This document shows positions 35,321-45,578 of a stretch of DNA of 64,000 nucleotides, piece after piece. The stretch spans positions 58,064,612 through 58,128,611 of the forward strand of contig NC_037091.1 of NCBI RefSeq assembly GCF_002994745.2, read 5' to 3'. The notes under the pieces were generated by a model. The model did no database searches. It saw nothing but the letters and a program-made list of their open reading frames with translations, and was not told where the DNA came from. The stretch is from Rosa chinensis. Taxonomy: Eukaryota > Streptophyta > Magnoliopsida > Rosales > Rosaceae. The translations under genes were made by a program, and so were the position numbers. Every line of letters starts with the position of its first letter. The stretch's first letter is position 1.

Positions 35321-36555
35321 TTTAAGCCTTCAACCCACAGATGTTAAAGCTTCAATCTTTCGAACTGAACATACCCACTAGCTTCAAGCTTTCGATCTGA
35401 ACATACCCACTTGCTGCGAAGTGCGAACTCGGGAAGAAGCAACGAACAGAAACTCAGAAAGGGATGCCGCGAAGAAGCGAAGAGAGAACTGAATCTGATG
35501 CGAAGAGAAAACTGAATCTGATCGAAGTCGCACTCGGCTTCGTGTGTATCGGGTTGAAAGTGATAGGAAATTATCCGAAATACCCCCAAAACGTATCCAA
35601 AATTTTGTCAAACCGTATCCAAGACATATCAAAAAAGTCAACTGATGCTACATAGTCAATGATACGTTTTGAAGGTCCTAGATACGTACCCAGTGCGTAT
35701 CGTATCCGTATCGGATACGGATACGATACACCATAGTCAGATTTTTGAAGTATCCATGCTTCATAGGGGGTAGCGTGCCAAACTTTTCTGTTTCAAAGTT
35801 GAATGAATGTATAAACACAAAATTTTGAGAACCAGCGGAAATCTAGTGAAGAGCTCCATGTAGAAAAGAACTAAACGGAGGGTCCCGAGTTTCGTCCGGA
35901 GGAGTTTTTCCGATGCTTCTCCAAGCTCCTCCTCCGGTACCAATTCTGTATATCAGAGCCTCACACTCAGCGTCAAGGACCTTAGCTTTGTTTATGCATG
36001 AGCTACTTTGCAACACTTTGTACTCATTGGTTGAGGCGCTATAACCAAGTCCTAAAAAGCTATATTGAGGCAAGCTTCTTTAGGAAGCGGAATAGTGATG
36101 TACTCACCCGAAACTGGATTGCAAACATCTATTCCAATGCCAACCAAAAGAAGTCAGCCATTGCAGGAGTTGATCAGATCAAAATCAGAAATGGGGGGTA
36201 GGCTATATTTGGGACTAAATCTCACTTTCTCAAGCTGGAAGTGAGATCCAGTAGATTGTTCAATTTGGGTCAAATCAATAATCCTTGAATTCCTATTGAT
36301 GGGAATGGTCTTGATCAAGATACCAATGGGTACTCTTGAAAGGCAGAGATGAGTAAAATAAGGGTCCTCTGTGATGAAAAGCTAGGACTTGCAAACACAC
36401 CTGCATTTGAAGAGGGTTTTAAGAAAGAGCCTGGAGAGAATGTCCATGACTAAACCGTGCGGAAGCTCATGAAACCTGCAAGGACCTTTGGGTTGCCATT
36501 CTTCTTCTTCTTCTAGTTGCTCAACGCTGTTGATCTTTCTGTTCTTGAGTCTCAT

Positions 36556-36951
36556 GAAGCTGTTCTGTACCGACTTTTTAGATGGGTTTTGGGTATAGAG
36601 GTGAAAGTGAGAGTTGTGGCTTACTGGCTTTAAACGAAACCCTAATTCGGGGCAGTGAGGAAGAGTTTTGGCGGGGATGTCCCGCCCGAAACAAAGTGAA
36701 AACCCAAAAGACTCTTGTTTTTGGGCTTTTCCGTCTTCACTTGGTTACGTACATGATACATCAACAAAAATTGCCTGAGTTTCGAACTGCCTATTAATGG
36801 ACTATTGTTCAGCACGACTTATTTTGTGTGATTGTATTCGAATTCGTGGGCCACATGAACTTGTTTGATATCAACGTATAAATTTAGTGTATCTAGTTCA
36901 GGATCATCTCTAATGACTTCATGAATGATGTGTCTTAGTATCTACTTGTAG
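36556..36951. other. Flank upstream of the F-box pseudogene
   Basis: Probably 5' UTR and promoter of the F-box pseudogene. No separate gene recognised. Confidence 0.4.
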
Positions 36952-36969
36952 TCTATTCTTCTGATTAAT

Positions 36970-38723
36970 TTTTTTTTAATAGAAATTGATATTATTAGAA
37001 TCAATAGCCATGAAAAGGCAAGAGTCTACAAACCCTCAAATAAGAAACCCCGTAAGTAACAACCAGTACAACCTATCTAAGAAAATGCAAACAATTAAAG
37101 TTCTAAAAGCGCTCGCTTGATGCAAGCCTATACAAGAAAGGATTACCTCGTCTTCTAAGGAAAGGAAATCATTCAACTAGTCCCTACCTGCCAATCACGC
37201 AATTGTGGTACAAGCAAGTAACTAGAAAAGTCTCAGAAAACTTATAGAAGCTCTCCCAACCTACATAGGCTTGAAACCCTAGACAATGAAGATCTATTCA
37301 CAACTAGCTCCTTTCCTTTCGGATTAGAGCTTGCAGTAGCATCTGCACCATTCAGGTTAGACAACAGACTCTTCTTAGCAGACTTCTGCTTCCCAACACC
37401 ATCTACCTTCAAGTCCTTCATCTTTGCCGCAGTACCAGATGGGATTTTATTTTTGCTTCCCACCGGCCTCCCTCTCTTCTTCTTCAGAATGCCTTGAACA
37501 TTCTGTGGCAGTGAGACCAGCCCCATATCAACAGGCTCCAGATTTTTTTTACCAACTGCCAAACTCAATTTGAGTTTCTTTGGAGATATGGTGATTTCAG
37601 CCTCAACCCTAGAACGACGCTTGCCTGTTAATGATTCCACCATACCATCAGACTCATCTATCTCTCTAATGCTTACCTTACGATGTGGTTTTTGCGCCAA
37701 ATATGTAGGATTGCACAGGAGTTGCTCAGGGATCATCCTAGGGAGTTGAGTCTTGAAGATCAAACTGTGCCCATTGAAAGAAACCCTAGGATTGAACGCA
37801 GCTTCATGGCTGCAACCTTCAGAACCCGACCCCGTAGTCAAGCCGCCGATCCCGACCTGCATGGCATTACCCTGCGCCACCGGCGGCGGCCCTAATTCCA
37901 TGCGTTCTGCAGCATCATCTTCTTCGTTCAACGGCGGCCCCGAGCATGGCAGTCCAACATGGGTGATCAACCCACACACTCCACACCTCCCAAACAACTT
38001 ATCATACCTGAATTTGCATAGAAACTCTACTGTATCCTCCATCTAATACCAATGTTGAAAGGACAATGGCCTGATCAGAGGAATCTCAACCCTAATCCGG
38101 TACTTGCCAACCTTCTTCCCATGCTTATCAATCTCCTGAAAGTCTCCCAACGTATATCCGATCATCGTCATCACCCTTTCAGATCTAAACGCAGGTGGAA
38201 TACCCTGCAGCGTGATCCAATAGGAGGATTTCACCAATGGCACCTTCTCAATTGGCATAACCCCATCATACTCAGCCAAAGCCACAAGAGCACGGTTAAA
38301 ACCCCATGGTGCGCCCCTCCAAACTCCTAGCTCGGTCTGTAAAATCTGAAAAAGTGAACAAAACCCTACCTCCTGCAGCTTCTTCAACTTGCAACGTCCC
38401 ATTGACCCTCTAGGCAAATCGAAACATACCTAGGAAGGAACGGACCTTGAACTCCCTAGCAGTGAGGAGTTTTCCAACCATAAAAACTTCAGATTGTCGC
38501 AAGCTCTTGCCTTGCGATGGATGGAGATCTACCTTCTTCTTTCCCTCTGCCAGTGCAAAAGAAGAGGCGAGTCGGGCAGCCATGGCATCAATGGAACTCA
38601 TGATGAGGCAGTTGAAACTTGAACAGAACGTGAAAAACCCTAACCCTAGAGAGATAGAGAGAGAGCGGCGTTTTTTTTTTTTTTTTACAATTACTTAAAC
38701 CATGCAATTTGACTTCGTTAATT
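36970..38723 (-). mobile_element. ORF1-only LINE derivative with complete target duplication
   Basis: The 18-bp direct repeat TCTATTCTTCTGATTAAT flanks the unit at 36952-36969 and 38724-38741. The minus-strand copy ends in a short A-run at 36970-36977, as a LINE 3' end should. It encodes only a LINE ORF1-like protein (DUF4283 then a zinc knuckle). There is no endonuclease or RT. An unusual 16-17 base A-run (minus) lies at 38671-38687 in its 5' UTR. At 1754 bp it is a complete insertion that must have used another LINE's enzymes. Confidence 0.88.
37242..38601 (-). pseudogene. LINE ORF1-like protein (DUF4283 and zinc knuckle), broken
   Basis: The start is at 38601 (MSSIDAMAARLASSFALAEG). A frame change near 38410 leads into 38417-38043 (GFNRALVALAEYDG, SYWITLQGIPPAFRSERV), the DUF4283 RNA-binding region. 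An in-frame TAG at 38043-38045 interrupts it. The frame then continues 38042-37242 with FRYDKLFGRCGVCGLITHVG, a plant LINE zinc-knuckle region, and a basic tail (KKKRGRPVGSKNK, an AT-hook-like motif). In active elements it would bind LINE RNA. Confidence 0.75.
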
Positions 38724-38883
38724 TCTATTCTTCTGATTAATGAAACCTGTTCAGTTGGTTTAATATAAAGTAGATAAACTATGTATATGTCATCCAGTAT
38801 TCCTTCCACTTGGGCATAAGATGAACTAATGCCTATTACATATATATGTTTTTCAATATCGATTTTACAATCTTTCTACCCGA

Positions 38884-41800
38884 TTTTTTTTTTTTTTTCA
38901 AGAAGCGGTGTAAGAGCTAACTCAGCTCTCTTACCCGAATTTATTAAAAATCAAGTAAAAAAAAGATACATAGCAAGGGGGTTAGACCAAACCTTGCCAA
39001 GAGAGAAAACAAAATTGCAAAGTAAGAAGATACAAAAAATCATTGAGAAGCGGGGGACTAGGCCAAGACCGCTTCCAAAACAAACATAATACTAAAAGAC
39101 AAAATAAATAGGCACTTCTTATCTTTTCTATTTTTACCATCCATAAAAATAAGGCAACCCTTCCACTATGAAAAACGATAATTTGGAAAACCCAAATAAT
39201 CAGCTTGTAGAAACCTGTGGAGCTCACTAGGAGGATTATCATACCAAGTAAACGTTGCATTTGAGATTCCCAGATTTGCCATCTTGTCAGCTACAACATT
39301 ACCTTCTCTAAAAATATGACTACATCGAAAATTCATTTGGTGTACTTTAGAGAGACAATTGCCCCAACGAACTCTTAAATTCCATGGAGGAGAAAAGGAC
39401 CTAGAAGAAAAGCAAGCTACCACATTAATAGAATCACTTTCCAACCATAAATGGAACCACCATCTAGCAAAGGCAATTTTGATAGCCAAGATAACAGCAT
39501 AAAGTTCAGAATAGAAGGAAGAATTTCAGCCAAGTGACTGACAAAAACTCCCTAAAAAACCTCCTAAGGCATCTCGAAACACACCTCACAAGCTGTCGGG
39601 CCTGGATTGCCTTTCGCCAAGCCATCAGTGTTTACTTTGACCCAAGGAAAAATTGGCCATTTCCAAAAAACATGGTGAACTTTGGGAGCCTTACCGCGTT
39701 TAGGAGCAACTCTAAGAGAAGACAATAATTGGGCATCCAGAACACCCTTATTGTGACCAGGAGCAAACAAACTAATTTGACGAATCAATGCCATAATAGA
39801 ACAACACATAATAGAAAAGATACGGGACAATTATCAAACCTTAGCCTATTCCGAGCCTTCCATATTGCCATAAAAGTAAACATGCCAGCCGCTAGCCACA
39901 AATTAAAGAGTTGAGAGGAGAAAGGCTTTCGACAATAGCTCACCCAAAAGTCTAACAGAGAGTCAAAAGAAGAAAAAGAAATACCAAATTGAGCAGTCAA
40001 CCATCTCCAAACCCGTTGGGCAAAAGGGCAGTGTAAAAATAAATGTAATGAAGATTCCGCAGAACTATAACATAACTGACAAATAGACACAACAGGAATC
40101 CCACCTATTTTTACTCGATCATCAGTAGGGAGCCGATCAAATAAGATTCTCCAAACTAAGAAAGAATAACGAGGGGGGATGAAAGGCCACCATAAATTAG
40201 AAGCCCAATCCTTTACACTAAGATGATGCCGCAAAAATTAATAGCCGGCAGAGAAGGATAGCTCACCAGAGGAAGAAGGCTCCCAAATAAGTATATCTGA
40301 CTTCTCAGTAAGAGGGAGAGCAATATCTGAAATCTGTCTAGCCAAAACCGAAAAAGTGTGATAAAAGAAAGGAGGAAGTTGCCATTAATGATGTGAAATA
40401 AAATCTGCCATTTGAAGATTACTTAAATGGGACCAATTTGAGATAACCAAAGTTTCCAAAATAGGAGCTTGAAGTCATTTATCCTTCCAAAATGACACAG
40501 ATTTACCATCCCCAAACAACCATCGACAATTCCGAACAAAATGAGAAGCAATTGACCGGAAGCCTGGCCAAATTGAAGACTTACGATAACCCAATTTGCT
40601 ATTATTCAAAATTGGATACCTAGACCGCACATATTCTCCCCATTGAGAAGAAGAGGTATAAGAGTCTCAAGCAAACTTCAAAATAGCAGCTAAATTAAGA
40701 GAGGATAAATTGCGAATACCAAGGCCTCTTTCCTGCTTTGAGACACAGACTTGAGCCCAAGGAATAGTTACTATCTTTCGAGTCCTAATGTTACCAGATC
40801 AAATAAAGTTACATGCCCATGATGTTAATTTCTTGACAAGATACACTGGCCACTGATACACAGAGAAACTATGAATCAACATGCTCTGAAAAACTGATTG
40901 CACAAGTTGAGTACGCCCAGCCATGGACAGAAGCTGCCCTTGACAACCCATGAGCCTTGCTTTTGCTATATCCGCAATAACTTGAAGATGACACCTCCGA
41001 GGTTTGCCACAAAAAATTAGAACACCCAAATAAATAAAAGGCAACCTACCTGCACGAAAGCCCAATATTCACTGAATTGATGCCTGCCTATGATGATACT
41101 TGGCTCCAAGATAAAAGGTACTTTATAGTGCATTAATATACTGACCAGAAGCTTCACTATAACAATCAAAGAACTTCCGCAAGTGGCTGAGAGAAAATTT
41201 GTCCCCATGACAAAAAACAACAAGATCATTTGCATATAACACATGAGAAGGGGGGATGCAGTTCCTTGGAAAAGATATAGGCTTCAACCGACTAGTACGA
41301 AGTAACATGGATAAGCCACGGCTGTGAGCTTCTTCGGCAAGACAAAATAGAAGTGGAGAAAGAGGGTCCCCTTGTCTAACCCCACGAGAACAAGAGAAAA
41401 AGTCCTGAGGAAAGCCATTAATTAAAACTGATCACCTTGCCGATTGAAGAATAATGATGATCCAGTTGATGAAAGTAGTAGAGAACCCAAAATTATATAA
41501 AACTCGGAGCAAAAGATCTCAATTCAACGTGTCAAAAGCTTTAGCTATGTCCACTTTGATCCCCACATTATCACCGTAGGCCTTACGATCAAGAAAATAA
41601 AAACATTCACACACTATGCCAATACAATTCGAAATTTGCCTACCAGGAAGAATAGCAGATTGTTTTGGTGATATTATACGAGCAGCAATTAATCCCAAGC
41701 AAGAAGCCAAAATCTTTGGAATTATCTTGAAAAGAAAATTGGCCGAAGCAATAGGCCGAAATTGAGCAATTTTCATGGGCATCCTAAACTTTTGAAATGA

Positions 41801-42530
41801 GAACCACGAAATTACAATTCATGTTAGGGAACAGCCAATTTTACATGAAAGACTGTCTCACGCATGCAACCACATCTCAACTAACAATATCCCAACAAGC
41901 TTGATAAAAAGAACCTGGAAACCCATCGGTGCCTATGAGCTAGAAGCATCCATAGCAAAGACAGTATTTTTAATTTCTTCTGCAGTAGGGATTGCTATAA
42001 GCAAATCATTCTCAGCATTTGTGACCAATGAAGGAATAACATAGCATACTTCATCTATATTTGCTGTAAGAGTTGAAGAAGAATAAAGATTGTGATAGAA
42101 CCCTACTACATGAGCTGTAATTTCTTAAGGATCAAAGAGAATCATATCCCCATCATGAATTAAAAGACATTCGAGCACTAGCAGAACGAACCTTGGCACA
42201 GGCATGAAAAAAAAAGTGTTGCGATCCCCATCAGTGAGCCATTTAACCCGAGCTCTTTCTTTCCAAAAACTTTCTTGCATTTTGACTGCATTCAAAACAC
42301 AAGACTTTGCCTCAACCTCCTCTTCAAATTTTTGATCATTCATACCATGGATAGCAATGTCTTGTTGAATTCTAGATAAAGCTTCACGAGCCCTATTAAC
42401 ATTCTGATGGACATCACCAAAAACCTCTTTATTCCAATTCCGCAAACATGATTTCAAAGCCTTCAATTTCTGCAAAGTGACATACAACGGGCAACCCCAA
42501 AATTGGTTAGAACACCAACAAGTAAGTTCC
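38884..42530 (-). mobile_element. 5'-truncated, decayed LINE with ORF2 RT and RNase H
   Basis: The minus-strand element ends in an A-tail at 38884-38898. From 5' to 3' it keeps a linker (LRNWNKEVFGDVHQNV, WLTDGDRNT; 42125-42530), RT (AQFRPIASANFLFKII, GIKVDIAKAFDTLN; 41519-41782), the RT catalytic motif with Asn for the second Asp (YANDL; about 41230), a zf-RVT domain (WRILFDRLPTDDRV, CQLCYSSAESSLHLFLHCPFAQRVW; 39785-40234) and a plant RNase H (VNTDGLAKGNPGP, then HIFREGNVVADKMANLG; 39166-39830). Many stops and frameshifts. The endonuclease domain and ORF1 are missing. No target duplication found. Confidence 0.85.
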
Positions 42531-43765
42531 CTCTAATATCTCAAGTCTCTTCAACTATCAACAAATCAAGTTTAAAATCCATACACTCTTTTCACACTTA
42601 ATCTATGTTCATTTTAATGATGCTCACTTCTCAATGTGAGGGTACTTTTTGAATTAAACATCGACTAGGCCAAAATTAACCCAATAATCCGATTATTGGG
42701 AGGACTTTGTATGTGATTTAGATCATATGAAAAACAAATAAGGCTTGGCAGCATGAAGCATGGTGTGGGAACTAGAAACACACTGCGGTGAGAGAATTGG
42801 ACGAATTTTGGATTTGGGGTTTCTGGAAAATTGGTTTGAATGAGTGTTTGAGAAAATCGCTGAAAGCTAGACTTATGCTTGAAGGCTTGATTTGTTTTAG
42901 GTGTTTCTGAATTTCTAGGTTTTGCTAGATTGTGCTCCATTCTTATCTCAATCCTAAATCTTCCTTTAGATAGACTCCATTAGGAACACACAGTTTCTGG
43001 GTAAATCATTTCTTCTTCAATCCACACATAATTTCTACCTTGAAATCTGGGAAAGAAAGCTTACTTGAGAGATGAAGTTTTGAGAGAAAGAGAAAGTAGC
43101 TACAGCAGTCGACAACGATTGTAGCTGATGCAGCTACGGGGGCACAAAATCTGGAATGAGGTGGATGAGGAAGCTTGAGAATTGTGAACTCATCGTTTAA
43201 GGAAGAAGATGATATCTCTTAACTGGTCACAAGATTTCTCCTTCAATGACTAACAAAAGGAATCAATCGTACTTAGGGATTTTGGCTAACTCTCTGTGTA
43301 ATAGGTTGCTACAAGGAAAATGTGTGATATGAGATTGCTGTTGGGAAGGGAGGTAAGACGGGAACAAAGAAAGAGAAAAGAAAAGTTGGGCTTTTCTGAC
43401 ATGGACTTTGAGTTTTAAAGAAGAGGCTGGCCTAATTCTCATGTTCACCATTTCGTTTTTGATCTAAGTCATTGGGCATGGATTTCGGGCCCAAGACCAA
43501 ATCACCAATGACACTAAATCAATACACGAGCATTATGTGTTTCCGTAACCTTCCACACCACACCAACTTCTGCAAGCCCCCAGAGCGTAGTTGTGGCTTG
43601 GGTCCACATGCGTGGCATGAAGGTTCGATATGTAATTTTTTATCTTTCCGAATGTGGTTTGCATGTGTATTCCCCTTTTGGGGACATGTGCGTACATCAT
43701 GTCTTGTGATTTTTTGGGTATCAACACTCATATGATAATCATAGTAGACATTCCTATTATATCAT
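42531..43765. other. Intergenic region between the LINE and the 44-kb duplicated segment
   Basis: No recognised coding region. The ORFs here have no family motif. A mixed-composition stretch at 43450-43740 is of unknown origin. Confidence 0.4.
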
Positions 43766-44047
43766 CTCCTGTCACACATAGGTAGTAGTTCACAACACTC
43801 ACAAGAAAATAATTCACCAACACAAACAAAATCAATCCAAGATATTGTGGTTTGGTACATATATATAACGTGCATGACAATTAAGTACAGATACACCGAT
43901 TTACAATATAACTAATGAATATAATGAATCAAGCTTAATTAAAGGAATGAACAAATGTAAGGAATTAGATGAAGTATACGTTCAAAAACGTACACTATCA
44001 TACAATTTGAACTAATTTGATGTTGCATGCTTGCTAGCTCAATTGGT

Positions 44048-44467
44048 TCAGCAGGCAGCTAACTGGCGAGAAGCTGCCAATCGCTTGTAAGTCACCAAAA
44101 CCATTCTAGTGTCAACGGCTTCCTCACCGCAAGACGCCGCCACTGAAACAATCTGATCTTCTGCTTTTGCCACCTTCTTTGATCGTCCTGCAACTCTTCT
44201 GGCCCCACCAACGTTGCCTGCCATGCGAACCATCATGTCGACATAAGCACCATGGAACTTGGCCAAGAGCGTTATCGGCGAAACAAACTTGATCAATCGA
44301 AGCTTTCTGATCTTGAAAAACTGAGTAGGACTGGTACTCCCAATAGCTCCACCACCGAGCCTCGCAACCCTCATCTTCTTCTTGCTGTCTACATTCAGCC
44401 TTTGGTACCTTCTCCTCCGCCAATACCTCTTCAAGTTGTCGTAATATGTACTAGGAACAATCTCCAT
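44048..44467 (-). CDS. Small basic plant protein of unknown function, copy 4 (139 aa)
   Basis: Intact single-exon ORF: MEIVPSTYYDNLKRYWRRRRYQRL, RLGGGAIGSTSPTQFFKIRKL, AKFHGAYVDMMVRMAGNVGG and TYKRLAASRQLAAC. It has the same layout as copies 1 and 3. The flanks on both sides match duplicated copies A and B, and the upstream flank is interrupted at 45012 by the Tat retrotransposon about 545 bp before the start codon. TATA-like box at 44584-44591. Function unknown. Confidence 0.8.
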   Translation of the reverse strand: MEIVPSTYYDNLKRYWRRRRYQRLNVDSKKKMRVARLGGGAIGSTSPTQFFKIRKLRLIKFVSPITLLAKFHGAYVDMMVRMAGNVGGARRVAGRSKKVAKAEDQIVSVAASCGEEAVDTRMVLVTYKRLAASRQLAAC

Positions 44468-44583
44468 AGTAATTAGTATTTGGCAACAACTGTGTCTGCA
44501 CTCTTGTGTCTTTGAACCTTATAAGGATGATTGAGACTCAATTCGAGATAGATAGGTGTGGGAAGAGAGAATGTAAGAGCGGG

Positions 44584-44591
44584 ATTATATA
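44584..44591 (-). promoter_or_regulatory. TATA-like box of small-protein copy 4
   Basis: The minus strand reads TATATAAT about 117 bp before the ATG. Confidence 0.5.
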
Positions 44592-45011
44592 CATGTACGT
44601 AGATGGAAGAACTGGAGGGGCTTAGTCAATAGGCCTTGAAGATTACTTCCAGGAATGAGAATCAGAGGCCGGGCATATCAAATCAGTGGTATGTGATAAT
44701 TAAATGAGTTTAGGACATGGTCAATAACTCAATACTCAAAACAATACTGTGTCTGACCAGTCAAAGAGTACTTATTCTTCCAAATATTGAATAACGCGCG
44801 TATAATAATTAATTAAATTAGTTATTACTTAATAAATCCAATCCATAGCATAATCCTTTCTATCCTTTACCTAAACTCCATGGTCCAATTCAAACCTGAA
44901 TAATATAGGACTCTTGCTCCGTACGAAGATTCTTGCAGCTGGGATAACAACTATAAACATAACACATCTAAATGTAGTAATATACGTACTGGACAAGATG
45001 CAATATGAACG

Positions 45012-45525
45012 TGTACATACATGTGCATTTGCAAGCATAATTAGCTATAATGAGCCAGACTCACGGTACCGCCAGGGGTATCAACGCCCACCATATAGGT
45101 GACTGGCGTAAAGACAGCTAGCCGGGTTACCGCCTGAGCCCCGGATCAACCCCAAAGCACCGCCGACGCGCCGCCACGCGCCGTGTCAAGTTAGCATCAG
45201 AGGCTACTTAAACTGGGAACCGAAGCACATCAGTCCCACATCGAAAACAAGGAGAAGATCATCCTCTTCCTCACCTATAAAAGGTCCTCTCCTCTCTCCT
45301 CATTTATTACGCATTCAATACTTACCTACTGTTACTTTGTCAACATAAATACATTGACTGACTTAGGCATCGGAGAGTTGAAGACCGCCCAGCGCGGTCT
45401 CCCTCTGACGCCCATTGTATTTTACTTGACAGGTAACGGGAACCACTAACAACAGAGGTATCGATCCGCCCGCCGGATCAGCGTTAACTAAAGTCCAGCT
45501 ACCGCTAGACTTTTAGACATTAACA
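45012..45525 (+). repeat. 5' LTR of the Tat element
   Basis: 514 bp, TG...CA. Contains the TATA box at 45276-45283. Confidence 0.95.
45276..45283 (+). promoter_or_regulatory. LTR TATA box
   Basis: TATAAAAG in the context CACCTATAAAAGGTCC, followed by a pyrimidine-rich likely start region. It would drive the genomic transcript. Confidence 0.7.
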
Positions 45526-45578
45526 TTGGCGCCGTCTGTGGGAACCCTTGAACTAAAGGTCATCCCACTACAATCACC

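Larger units (their letters stand above)
31963..35740 (-). mobile_element. Decayed hAT transposon with internal minisatellites
   Basis: Both ends are rich in ATACG/CGTAT repeats (31970-32035 and 35590-35735), typical hAT-like subterminal structure. The outermost bases are CTATGATGCA and, inverted, CTATGGTGTA, a weak TIR. I could not find an 8-bp target duplication. The transposase lies on the minus strand: a BED zinc-finger exon, a central transposase domain and a C-terminal dimerisation domain, with several frameshifts. It sits between the two F-box halves. Confidence 0.75.
31542..36555 (-). pseudogene. F-box protein gene, broken and split by a hAT transposon
   Basis: The N-terminal half starts at ATG 36555. 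The F-box reads FHELPHGLVMDILSRL and CRCVCKS, and then a TAG replaces the expected Trp codon. The F-box-associated region continues (NSCNGWLLLVGIG, VCNPVSGEYITIPLP), with a frameshift near 36065 before LGLGYSASTNEYKVL. It runs to about 35740. The C-terminal half (31542 to about 31960) carries LKLGVLEGCLFLC, FDMWVMKDYGVEKSWTK and PLVFLRNGDILLSY. F-box proteins select targets for SCF ubiquitin ligases. The two halves overlap by about 14 residues (LPPYEAWILQKS versus LPPLGYFKPIQQKS), so they may come from two tandem F-box genes instead of one. Confidence 0.8.
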
